A stretch of DNA of 10,228 bases, from the NCBI GenBank assembly GCA_030550075.1, contig JAUQQB010000068.1:1-10228 (forward strand), in the 5' to 3' direction. The stretch comes from Chloroflexota bacterium (GTDB lineage Bacteria > Chloroflexota > Anaerolineae > Thermoflexales > Thermoflexaceae). Below, piece by piece: positions 1 to 6,827 of this stretch. The notes under the pieces are model-generated. The model worked only from the letters and a program-made list of their open reading frames with translations. It did not search any database and was not told the DNA's origin. The translations under genes were made by a program, and so were the position numbers. Numbering within the stretch: position 1 is the stretch's first letter; each line of letters begins with the position of its first letter.

Positions 1-315
1 CTTGATGAAATCCCGGGAAGGGTCGTGGGGGAAGCGGAAGACCACCACATCCCCCCGGCGAGGCGAGCTGAACCAGTAGCTGACCTTGCTGATCAGCACG
101 TATTCCCCGTTGTGCAGGTTGGGCTCCATGCTGGAGCCTTCGATCCGGAAGCGGGCGGTGCCGGTGTTCACTAAGGCCATTACCACCAGCACGATCAGCG
201 CCGTCTCGATCAATTCACGCATGAAAGTCAACAGGGGATGGGCGCTCCGCTCCCGAACCCGTTCCGATGAAGGCTCCGCATGTTCAATAGGAAACCCCAT
301 GGGATGCTCATCCAT
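1..315 (-). CDS. lepB: Signal peptidase I, N-terminal part (runs off the left edge)
   Basis: This is a membrane-anchored serine protease that removes signal peptides from exported preproteins on the outer face of the cytoplasmic membrane. The 105 visible residues have a charged N-terminus, one hydrophobic segment at about residues 35-50, and the box B motif GSSMEP with catalytic Ser62. Box C/D follows (RRGDVVVF, then DFIK), and Lys105, encoded by the last codon in view, is at the position of the general-base lysine, so the Ser/Lys dyad is present. The start at 315 is chosen because GGGAGGAA lies 6-7 bases upstream; a second in-frame ATG at 300 has no comparable site. The stop and roughly the last 80-90 residues lie outside the window. 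A promoter sits directly upstream. Family assignment is very secure; one of several paralogues is possible. Confidence 0.93.
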   Translation of the reverse strand, partial: MDEHPMGFPIEHAEPSSERVRERSAHPLLTFMRELIETALIVLVVMALVNTGTARFRIEGSSMEPNLHNGEYVLISKVSYWFSSPRRGDVVVFRFPHDPSRDFIK

Positions 316-337
316 GCGCTTTCCTCCCTCCCGGCGC

Positions 338-367
338 ATTATACGACGGCTTCCCCAGGCAGCACAA
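338..367 (-). promoter_or_regulatory. Probable sigma-70 promoter of lepB
   Basis: On the minus strand a perfect -10 hexamer TATAAT (338-343) is preceded 18 bases upstream by TTGTGC (362-367), a partial match to TTGACA. Transcription would start near 331, giving a leader of only about 15 bases that is almost entirely the Shine-Dalgarno site. The assignment rests on sequence match and position only. Confidence 0.6.
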
Positions 368-379
368 TTCAGGTTATAA

Positions 380-540
380 CGTTACCGCGAGAGCGAAGTG
401 TTCCCCTGCCTGGTCACAAGCAGGCACAGGCATGAGATCGGCAATCGGTTAATCCGAATTTGGGGGCTCTGCTCTCAAAGCTCTGTAAGGAAATCAACGA
501 CATAACTCGGATGTGTGGAGGGGAGCCGGTCTGCAAATGG
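380..540. other. Intergenic stretch with no recognised feature
   Basis: This stretch lies between the lepB promoter and the hairpin repeat array. I see no open frame with a ribosome binding site, no tRNA-like fold, and no strong inverted repeat. Confidence 0.5.
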
Positions 541-797
541 AACGGGCATACCTAACTACGAACCAAAGTGCCCTTGTTTGTAGTCGGGCACGAAGCGGAG
601 TGCCCGTTTAAGCGCTCACAAAGATTACGGGCACTTGCGTGCCCTACTACGAACGGGAAAGACCCTTTGTTTGTAGTCGGGCACGGAGCGAAGCGGAGTG
701 CCCGTCCAGGTGTTTGCAAAAAGAACGGGCACTTGCGTGCCCTACTACGAACGGAAAGGCCCTGTTTATAGTCGGGCACGAAGTGAGGCGAGTGCCC
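541..797. repeat. REP/BIME-like array of GTAG-headed hairpins in alternating orientation
   Basis: Two related hairpins alternate. Type A (plus) is GTAGTC followed by GGGCAC, a purine-rich loop and GTGCCC; stems are at 586-591/600-605, 679-684/698-703 and 774-779/792-797, a period of 93-95 bases. In the third copy the tetranucleotide is ATAG. Type B (minus) is GTAGTA followed by GGGCAC, loop GCAA, GTGCCC; on the plus strand the copies lie at 629-650 and 727-748, each ending in CTAC. A decayed B copy is at 541-560. A conserved GTAG just 5' of an imperfect palindrome, with inverted pairing of units, is the hallmark of REP sequences mobilised by REP-associated tyrosine transposases (RAYTs). No RAYT gene is in the window. 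Folding into larger A+B cruciforms is likely. The hairpins lie between the lepB promoter and rsmF and are not a CRISPR, since they lack uniform repeats and spacers. Confidence 0.7.
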
Positions 798-886
798 ATC
801 ACAGGCGTTCCCAAAAGGGAACGGACATGAAAGTGTCGTCCTGCGAATGAAAGACTCTCGGTTTTTAGGCGAAGGAGCGCCGCCTC

Positions 887-2281
887 ATGCAGCCATTCCC
901 AGATCGCTTTGTGGAACGGATGCAGGCATGGCTCGGACCGGAGGCGGAGATCTTTCTGCGGGCGCTGGCGGGCCCATATCGAACCGGCCTTCGGGTGAAC
1001 ACCCTGAAGATCGATCCGGAGGCCTTCCGGGCCCGCTCGCCCTTCCCACTTTCGCCGGTCCCCTGGTGTCCGGAGGGCTTTGTCATCGAGGACCCGGAGG
1101 CCCGGCCGGGTCTCCATCCGTATCACGCGGCCGGACTGTATTACCTCCAGGACCCCTCCGCGATGGCGGCGGCGGTCCTGCTGGATCCCCAACCGGGGGA
1201 ATGGGTGCTGGACCTGGCGGCTGCCCCGGGTGGGAAAACCACGCACATCGCCGCGCGGATGCGCAACACCGGGGTCCTCGTGGCCAACGAGATCCAGCCC
1301 CGACGGGCCACGATCCTGGCGCTGAACGTCGAGCGCCTCGGGGTCACCCATGCGATCCTGACGAATGAATCCCCTCAACGCCTGGCGGACCGATGGGAAG
1401 GGTTGTTCGACCGGGTGCTGGTCGATGCGCCGTGTTCCGGCGAGGGGATGTTCGCCCGGGATCCGGAGGCGATCCGGGCCTGGAGCGTGGATCGGGTGCG
1501 CCGCTCTGCCGCCCTCCAGAAGGCGATCCTCTTCGAGGCGGCCCGGATGGTGCGCCCGGGGGGCTGGCTGCTCTATGCGACCTGCACCTTCGCCCCGGAG
1601 GAGAACGAGGGGGTGGTGGATGCCTTCCTGAAGGCGCATCCGGATTTCGATCTGGTGGATCCGCCGCGTCCTCCGGCTTTCGATCGGGGACGGCCGGAAT
1701 GGGTCGAAGGGGGCGACCCACGGCTAACTCGGGCGGTGCGGCTATGGCCCCACCGCGGCCCGGGCCACGGGCATTTCTACGCCCTCTTCCGGCGGGATGG
1801 AGAGGAGCGCCCTCATCGGCCGAAGCCCGAAAGCGATCTCCCGGGCCGCGCCCGACGGGCCCTGGAGGCTTTCTGGGGGGAGACGATGGCCCGACCGTTG
1901 CCGGACCACGGCCTGATCCTGCGGGAAGATCAGATTTACTGGACGCCGATGGCGCCTGCGTTATGGCGAGGGCTGCGCGTATTGCGGCCCGGGTGGTGGC
2001 TGGGCCGGTTGCGGAAGGACCGGTTCGAGCCGGATCACGCGCTGGCGATGGCCCTGCGCCCGGAGGAGGTCCATCAGGCGCTGGATCTGGCGCTGGCGGA
2101 TCCCCGGGTCGCGGCCTACCTGCGGGGCTATCCTCTGGAGGGGCTGTGGAAGAACGGATGGGTGCTGATCGCCCTGGAGGGATTCCCGCTGGGCTGGGCC
2201 CGGGCCGAACGAGGGCGCCTGAAGAACCTGTATCCGCGACATCTGCGAGCCATCGGATGGTGGGAGGTGGAAGCGGGTTAG
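887..2281 (+). CDS. rsmF: RsmF-like 16S rRNA (cytosine-C5) methyltransferase, NOL1/NOP2/Sun family
   Basis: This is a cytosolic S-adenosylmethionine-dependent enzyme that methylates carbon 5 of a cytosine in RNA, most probably 16S rRNA. Over 464 residues it shows an N-terminal RNA-binding region (about 1-95, with LRVNTLK and YYLQDPSAM), then the Rossmann methyltransferase core. SAM-binding motif I is DLAAAPGGKTTH (109-120). Motif IV is DAPCSGEGMF with Cys183, and motif VI is TCTFAPEENE with Cys233; these are the two cysteines used in the m5C mechanism. Residues about 320-464 form the C-terminal extension with a PUA-like end found in the RsmF/YebU branch, which separates it from the shorter RsmB type. 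The ATG at 887 has GGAG nine bases upstream (874-877). The gene is GC-rich and intact, typical of the host backbone. The target cytosine (C1407 in E. coli) is inferred from the family, so the exact position is less certain than the reaction. Confidence 0.92.
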   Translation: MQPFPDRFVERMQAWLGPEAEIFLRALAGPYRTGLRVNTLKIDPEAFRARSPFPLSPVPWCPEGFVIEDPEARPGLHPYHAAGLYYLQDPSAMAAAVLLDPQPGEWVLDLAAAPGGKTTHIAARMRNTGVLVANEIQPRRATILALNVERLGVTHAILTNESPQRLADRWEGLFDRVLVDAPCSGEGMFARDPEAIRAWSVDRVRRSAALQKAILFEAARMVRPGGWLLYATCTFAPEENEGVVDAFLKAHPDFDLVDPPRPPAFDRGRPEWVEGGDPRLTRAVRLWPHRGPGHGHFYALFRRDGEERPHRPKPESDLPGRARRALEAFWGETMARPLPDHGLILREDQIYWTPMAPALWRGLRVLRPGWWLGRLRKDRFEPDHALAMALRPEEVHQALDLALADPRVAAYLRGYPLEGLWKNGWVLIALEGFPLGWARAERGRLKNLYPRHLRAIGWWEVEAG

Positions 2282-2321
2282 CGGAGCCCCAGGATGGACA
2301 AAGATCCACTCGAGGGGATGC

Positions 2322-2760
2322 TCACGGAAGGGTCCAGATCCGCACTGTCCCATCCAGCGATCCGGAGATCCGCATCCGCCCATCCGGGGAACGCTGGATC
2401 GCCCATACCGCGTCGGTGTGTCCCTCCAGCTGCAGGAGCTCCTGCCCATCGGGCACCTGCCATACCCGCATCCCTCCGTCGGAGGCCCGGAGGCCAGCCA
2501 GCGTCCCGCCGGGCCAAAGGCCAGGGCCACGATGCTGGCCCCCGGCGCTGCCGCCCAGGAGGCCATCCGCCGCCCCTCCTTTACGGCATATATCGTGATC
2601 CACGTCCCGGTCCATCCATCCGCCATCCACTCGGCCACCGCCAGCCATTCCCCACCTTCCGACAGCGCCACCGCCTGGATCGTCCCGCCCTTCTCTCCCT
2701 GCACCCATCCCATCTGCTGCCCTTCAGGAACCTTCCACATCCCCACGCCGGTGATCACTC
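2322..2760 (-). pseudogene. WD40-repeat protein remnant, 5'-truncated and frameshifted
   Basis: About three and a half WD40 blades are readable on the minus strand. The first part (from about 2758 down to about 2490) gives VGMWKVPEGQ, a second blade ending ITIYAVKEG, and VALAFGPAGRWLAS. Near 2480-2490 the reading switches frame and continues ASDGGMRVWQVPDGQ, LEGHTDAVWAI, SPDGRMRISG, DGTVRIWTLP and stops at 2322. WD40 propellers are protein-interaction scaffolds, and such blades are usually the tail of a longer protein. The 5' part is missing exactly where the IS1-type remnant begins, and no start codon with a ribosome binding site is visible. Its GC content matches rsmF, with which it converges 40 bases apart. 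A sequencing error could mimic the frameshift, but not the truncation. Confidence 0.8.
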
Positions 2761-2767
2761 TTGTAAG

Positions 2768-3704
2768 TAGTGATTTGTGGTCTAATTCCCGGCGGAGGTG
2801 AAAAATGGCTCGGAAACCTTCGCCGGATCATCCGATTTGTCCTTATTGCGGGGCCCCTCATGGCGTCCGCCATGGAAGCAAGGAGGGCCGCCCGCGTTGG
2901 GTCTGCCGCCCATGCCGTTGTTCCTTCGGCCTCACCAATGGGACGCCGATGGGCCGACGGCGGACTCCCCCTGCCGAGGTGGGCCGCACCCGGCTCCTCT
3001 GGATGCGCCGGGGAAGCCTCAGGGCCGCTGAGGAAATCTCCGGCCATAAATCCGAAACCATCGGGCGATGGCTTCGCCTCGCGACGCAGCACCCCCAGGC
3101 GATCCCGGAAGGGCGGGTTGAGGACCTCCCCCTCCCGGAGGTGGAGGCCTTCTGGTCCTTTGGGGAAAAAAGGGTGCCGATGCGGGAGAGCCGTCCGGCG
3201 CGTCGGGCGAAGGGGGCCCTCGCTGGGGAGGCTGGACGCCGGACCGGCCCACGCGCCTGGGGGTCGCCGGGCCGTTTGGGCCTTCGGAAGCCGCCGCCCT
3301 TCCCGAGGCGGTGTCTCGGACCCGTCCGCGAACGGCGGGGCGGGGGAGGGGTCCCCTGGGGGAGCGAGGGGCGGGACCCGGATCGCGCGGAGATTCGTCG
3401 GGGCTATCGGGACCCCCCGCGAATCGGGAAGCGGGGGCCTCCTCCGCTGGGAAGGACCCCCGGCCTGCGGCTCCCCCAGGCGGTGAAGCCCAGGCAACGG
3501 GGGCGGGTGGTGCGGGGAGAAGTTCGGGCGGTCCTCGGGGACCCGGTGGCGTGTCCCGATATCGTCCATCGGGAGCGGTGGGATGGGGTTTGGCGGGATA
3601 AAACCCATGCTTTTGCCAGGGCACCGGGCCCCTGGGATGCCCTGGTCACGCTTTGTTGGTTTGAACCCAATTGGATGCGGCCTCCTCCGGCGTTGAGAGA
3701 GGAC
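2768..3704 (+). mobile_element. Degenerate IS1-family insertion sequence
   Basis: This is the extent of an IS1-like element around the transposase remnant. The left end is placed at TAGTGATTTGTGGTCTAATT (from 2768), whose GTGGTCTAATT core also occurs in the MITE-like repeat at 8038-8130. A good terminal inverted repeat at the right end is not visible: TAGTGACAAGGGGT on the minus strand near 3711-3724 is only a weak match, and it encodes the last residues of the neighbouring secreted protease. No convincing target-site duplication was found. The right boundary is therefore approximate and the element may be truncated there. Confidence 0.6.
2805..3704 (+). pseudogene. IS1-family transposase, frameshifted and catalytically decayed
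   Basis: The N-terminal part is InsA-like: a zinc ribbon with Cys12, Cys15, Cys34 and Cys37 (CPYCGAP, WVCRPCRCSF), then a helix-turn-helix (about residues 63-91), up to VEAFWSF. Just after this, at an A6 run (3166-3171), the conserved reading moves to the -1 frame. There RWGGWTPDRPTRLGV, FGPSEAAALPEAV and RTRPRTAGR follow down to about 3340. It then returns to the first frame for VPWGSEG, EIRRGYRDPPRIGKRG, VVRGEVRAVLGDPV, HRERWDGVWRDKTHAFA and FEPNWMRPPPALRE. The long frame-1 ORF to 3725 is thus a chimera of true and false sequence. Catalytic positions are altered: the first Asp (VDE in the family) reads VEA and the second (SDG) reads SEG; only the final Glu remains. GGAGGTG precedes the ATG. 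IS1 proper uses an A6-type -1 frameshift, so the first shift may be ancestral, but the second marks decay. Confidence 0.82.
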
Positions 3705-6068
3705 CTATTTACCCCTTGTCACTAGAGGCAAGAATACCCGATATGCCACGCTGGTACGAGCAATTGCGCTATCCTCTACAAGTGGGTTGGCTTGACTAAC
3801 TGCTGAGAAGGTAAGCTCGTCCATCGCTCCTGAACTGGCAGAGATGGGCACATTGACGGCAATCGGGATTTCCGTGCTCGCTCCTGCCGATAGCGCCAAA
3901 GAGGCGGGGATACCACTTAGATTAGCCCACCCCAGGCTTGAGCGAACAGTCACAGTATATGTATCGGCTTTGATACCCAGGTTGGTTACGGTGAATGTGT
4001 ATACGACAGTGCTTCCGGGCAGAACTGTGGCATGGCCAGGTGCCGTGACTGCTACCTTGTAGAAGGTGGTTAGTTGTGCGTCTTCTTCTTGTGTGATCTC
4101 CTCAACTTCGGTTTCCATAGGCAACTCCAGTTCGGCGCCAGGTTGTCCAATGGCCCCGCCTGTGAAGACCAAATTGGCCCAGTCGTTGTAGCTCCTCAAG
4201 ACGCTTCGCTTGGAGTCTTTATTGATGTCCGTTTGAATATGGGCATCTGTGCTGTTGCCGTTGCAGTTCCAGTCGATCGGATTGTTAGCGTTATCTACAA
4301 TTCGGTTTCCACCGCCTGAACAGTAGTACCTTGTTCCATAGTCGTCTATGGCGGCGCCACCGTTTAGACCGACCGTTTCATCCAAGTCATTCTCATTAAG
4401 GTCAGGTAGCGCGAAGCGCGAATAGTCGAAGTGGCCGTCCTGGCCGTTTATACGTAGGCCCCGTGTTTGAAAAGAGTAATTCATCATACTCAGGAAGTTA
4501 GGTTTGTAGTTAATGTCATCATCTCCTCCGTGGCGAAGTCCCAGATTGTGGCCCAACTCGTGCATAAAGGTTCCAGCTTGCTCATTCACCGTACCAACAC
4601 CGCCACTCCAAGAGCCTAGACTCACAATGAAGTCACTGGCCCCAATGCCTCGAGATATGCCGCTAACACTACCAAATCCGCCAAGATTATGTGCAAACAC
4701 GCAATAGTGGAATACTGCAGCCCGTGCTGGCGAGAAGTTAGACCTCTTAATGTTGTCGAATTCTGTCCAATCATAGGTTCCATTAGAGTTCCTCGAGCCA
4801 AGCTCATCATCGTGTGGCAAACTGTTCGCTTGAGAGCGATTACCCCATCTCTCGCCTGTAACAGGATTCATCACACTGTCAGGGCCATAATCAACGTGGA
4901 GATTGATACCTGTGCTGCCATCGGGATTAGGGACAGGGGCATTGCGGAAGGCTTCAACGACCTTAGCAATAGCCTCTGGCTTGGGCTGATGGCTATGTCC
5001 AAAAAGACACCCGATGTTCGGCAAGCAGATACCCGGATCCACCATATAGTCAATCTCCACAAAGACGTCCTTTCGAAGAGGGTTGGCTCCCATAGCGGGA
5101 AGGTCCACAAAAACGTCAACACCATTTACCGTTACCGTGAGACCCTGGGTCTCCCAAATGTCGAGGAGTCCGTCTCCATCCGTATCCTCTTGAGTGCCGC
5201 GACCGCAGTTCGGGTCATTGCTCCAGAAAAACTTGTCCAAGAATACAGCTGAGTCATAGATGGGGTCCCCAAGGTCTTGCACAGAGAAGACAATATCAAC
5301 GGTTGCCCCCGGGGTCACCGGGGTTTGCGCTCGTAGAAGCGATGTTCCACCATCATAGGTCGTTGCCGTATTAGAGATGACACCAAACACGGTGTTGATG
5401 GAAATAATATTGCCCTTAGTGTCAAATGCAAAGTTAAGGGGAGCAACTACTTGTGTTCCAGAGATGATGAGATTGGTCCCGCCCAACTCGGCAGTAAACG
5501 TGTCGTTGTATTGAGAGTCAACCCACTCTGGAAACTCCTCTGAAAAGAAGGCAAAGTCGAAGCTGGCACAGTTCATATTTTGGGGAACACGAAGCCGTAG
5601 CGCGAGCTGTACCAGATCGTTGCCCTGCGAGTTGTTCAGGCCGTCCAGTGCAAAACTCAAGCTTCCTGAGTCATTCGGGTCGTCTGCACTTTCTGCGAGA
5701 CCCGTAGATAGAATTGCGAAGGTGTTTCCTTCGGTAGGGAAGTAATTGCCAAGCGGGGTGGTTCCGATCCCTATTCCCCTCGGATCACTACCATTAAGGC
5801 TGGCAGAAACAATGTCTGAAGCCCGAATGCCCATTGCCTGCGCTATAGCCTGGGGTGTGCCTGTGATGATCCCTGTCATGGAGACCTGGGGACGTGAGGG
5901 TACAAAAGGTTCCCTTTCTGGTTCTTGTGTAGGCGTGGGTGTTGGTGAGTATGCGCTTTGTTCGAGTTCGGGGAGGGGGGCTGCCACAGAGTTACCTCCT
6001 AACACAAACGCGATCGTTGCCGCCAAGGCAACAACGACCAACCCAACAATCTGTTTCCTGCTGTTCAT
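3705..6068 (-). CDS. Secreted zinc metalloprotease (metzincin type) with choice-of-anchor L domain
   Basis: This is a 787-residue exported protein. It has a signal peptide (about 1-30, cleavage near VAA/PLP) and a P/T-rich linker (40-55). A choice-of-anchor L-like domain follows (about 60-285, with FAILSTG and FDFAFFSEEFPEWV). Next are a calcium-type loop DTDGDGLLD (295-303) and a protease domain of about 330-640. The zinc motif HELGHNLGLRH gives His503, Glu504, His507 and His513, and SMMNY (527-531) is the Met-turn of metzincins. The C-terminus carries an Ig-like NEW3/CARDB-type domain (about 665-775) and ends VFLPLVTRGK, a tail seen at the C-termini of many Chloroflexota secreted proteins. 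The ATG at 6068 has AAGAGG upstream. It lies 32 bases after the FN3 lipoprotein gene, so the two are probably co-transcribed. The substrate is unknown. Extracellular proteolysis with surface retention is inferred. The stop lies at the edge of the IS remnant. Confidence 0.85.
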   Translation of the reverse strand: MNSRKQIVGLVVVALAATIAFVLGGNSVAAPLPELEQSAYSPTPTPTQEPEREPFVPSRPQVSMTGIITGTPQAIAQAMGIRASDIVSASLNGSDPRGIGIGTTPLGNYFPTEGNTFAILSTGLAESADDPNDSGSLSFALDGLNNSQGNDLVQLALRLRVPQNMNCASFDFAFFSEEFPEWVDSQYNDTFTAELGGTNLIISGTQVVAPLNFAFDTKGNIISINTVFGVISNTATTYDGGTSLLRAQTPVTPGATVDIVFSVQDLGDPIYDSAVFLDKFFWSNDPNCGRGTQEDTDGDGLLDIWETQGLTVTVNGVDVFVDLPAMGANPLRKDVFVEIDYMVDPGICLPNIGCLFGHSHQPKPEAIAKVVEAFRNAPVPNPDGSTGINLHVDYGPDSVMNPVTGERWGNRSQANSLPHDDELGSRNSNGTYDWTEFDNIKRSNFSPARAAVFHYCVFAHNLGGFGSVSGISRGIGASDFIVSLGSWSGGVGTVNEQAGTFMHELGHNLGLRHGGDDDINYKPNFLSMMNYSFQTRGLRINGQDGHFDYSRFALPDLNENDLDETVGLNGGAAIDDYGTRYYCSGGGNRIVDNANNPIDWNCNGNSTDAHIQTDINKDSKRSVLRSYNDWANLVFTGGAIGQPGAELELPMETEVEEITQEEDAQLTTFYKVAVTAPGHATVLPGSTVVYTFTVTNLGIKADTYTVTVRSSLGWANLSGIPASLALSAGASTEIPIAVNVPISASSGAMDELTFSAVSQANPLVEDSAIARTSVAYRVFLPLVTRGK

Positions 6069-6100
6069 TTGAGACCTCTTCTGTTTGTAGAGTCGATGGC

Positions 6101-6643
6101 TTACTGAGAAGTAATAGCAGAACTTTCGGAGATAGTGCTTTCATTGCCGTAAGTATCTACGGCTGAAACGCCATATATATAGGTAATGCCCCGCTCTGTA
6201 GCTGTATCCTTGAATTCATACCACCCCCTGTTGTCTCCAGTAGCTTCTACTCTGGCGATAAGTTGCCAATCTTCATCATCAGCAACCTTCCGGTATACTT
6301 GGTAATACTCGATTCTGTCATCGCCAGTTCCAAGCCACGTCAACACAATCGCATCCGTTATTCCTTGCGCTGTCACTTGAGTAGGATGAGATGGGGTCAA
6401 TTGAGAATCTTCCTCGCGGGAGATACCAGTTTCTTCCGGTGGACCGATAACTTCGACGCCAGTTGCTGTTTGAGTAACGTTTGCTCCTGGTGTTAGTGTG
6501 GAAGTGATTCTCAGCGGTGTAACATCTGGGCGAGGTGCTAAAGTGGGGGTCGTTTGCGCATTTGGCGCAACTGTACATCCCCATAACCCACAGAGTAGTG
6601 CAATCGTTATAGCGGTTGTAGTCAGTAGCTTACTGTTGCTCAC
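6101..6643 (-). CDS. Lipoprotein with C-terminal fibronectin type III-like domain
   Basis: The protein has 180 residues when started at the GTG at 6643. A TTG two codons upstream (6649) overlaps the Shine-Dalgarno GGAGG at 6651-6655 too closely, whereas the GTG has ideal spacing of 7-8 bases. The N-terminus is a lipoprotein signal with lipobox LWGC (lipidated Cys23). A long T/P-rich tether follows, to about residue 85. Then comes a single FN3-like beta sandwich (about 88-180) with recognisable AIVLTWLG, YYQVYRK, YEFKDTA and YIYGVSAVDTYGNES. Such a protein would sit on the outer face of the membrane and bind a partner or polysaccharide; no catalytic motif is present. It is the first gene after attC site 6694-6776 and is followed 32 bases later by the metalloprotease. 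It shares the short motif EED(S/A)QLT with that protease. Function beyond the domain is unknown. Confidence 0.82.
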   Translation of the reverse strand: MSNSKLLTTTAITIALLCGLWGCTVAPNAQTTPTLAPRPDVTPLRITSTLTPGANVTQTATGVEVIGPPEETGISREEDSQLTPSHPTQVTAQGITDAIVLTWLGTGDDRIEYYQVYRKVADDEDWQLIARVEATGDNRGWYEFKDTATERGITYIYGVSAVDTYGNESTISESSAITSQ

Positions 6644-6650
6644 TCTCAAC

Positions 6651-6655
6651 CCTCC
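6651..6655 (-). promoter_or_regulatory. Shine-Dalgarno site deciding a GTG start
   Basis: GGAGG on the minus strand lies 7-8 bases before the GTG at 6643 and only 1-2 bases before the TTG at 6649. It therefore favours the GTG as the start of the FN3 lipoprotein. Confidence 0.65.
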
Positions 6656-6693
6656 GTATATCTTTCGGATATGAGGCTACAATGCGTTAAGCC

Positions 6694-6776
6694 GCATAAC
6701 GGCACCGAGCTCAGCCGCTGCGACCGAGCGAGCACAGCGAGCGGAGGGAACAGTCGGCTGGAGCGAGTGGTTAGCC
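6694..6776 (-). other. attC site 1 (downstream of the Ig-like lipoprotein gene)
   Basis: Read on the minus strand: inverse core GGCTAAC (6770-6776), CAC, the L'' arm GCTCcAGCCG with one unpaired C, a folded terminal segment, the L' arm CGGCTGAGC, GTG, and core GTTATGC (6694-6700). The unpaired base in L'' fixes the orientation, the same as the genes. The core deviates from GTTRRRY at the fifth base. It is a close sister of the site at 9994-10077. Confidence 0.85.
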
Positions 6777-6827
6777 CGCCTACCCTCTGTAAAAGTTCCT
6801 TGCCGTTTGCCCTCCCTGAATGACCTC

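Noticed and set aside
86..379. Plus-strand open frame of 97 codons
   Set aside because: It lies antisense to the clear signal peptidase I reading on the minus strand and crosses its promoter; its composition is not protein-like.
541..797. Possible CRISPR array
   Set aside because: The units are alternating palindromes of two types with related sequence between them, not identical direct repeats with unique spacers, and no cas gene is near.
552..830. Several short frames through the hairpin repeats on both strands
   Set aside because: They arise from the GC-rich palindromes, repeat the same peptide in both directions, and lack ribosome binding sites.
647..2309. Long minus-strand open frames opposite rsmF (330 and 321 codons)
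   Set aside because: They are antisense shadows of a highly GC-rich gene; Pro/Arg/Gly-rich translations have no recognisable domain, whereas the plus strand encodes all methyltransferase motifs.
1393..2598. 401-codon plus-strand frame overlapping rsmF and the WD40 remnant
   Set aside because: It is a low-complexity Gly/Ala/Arg/Pro translation in an alternative frame; it spans two unrelated genes.
2724..3624. Minus-strand frames opposite the transposase
   Set aside because: They are antisense to a recognisable IS1-type protein and rich in Pro/Arg.
3711..3732. Right terminal inverted repeat and target duplication of the IS1-type element
   Set aside because: TAGTGACAAGGGGT matches the left end only weakly, flanking bases do not give a clear duplication, and the same bases encode a plausible native protein tail.
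4689..5252. 187-codon plus-strand frame inside the metalloprotease gene
   Set aside because: The minus strand encodes conserved protease and anchor motifs throughout; this frame is a shadow.
6655..6690. Promoter for the FN3 lipoprotein/protease pair (TTGTAG, 16 bases, TATACG on the minus strand)
   Set aside because: Both hexamers are poor matches and the proposed -10 would leave almost no leader before the Shine-Dalgarno site.
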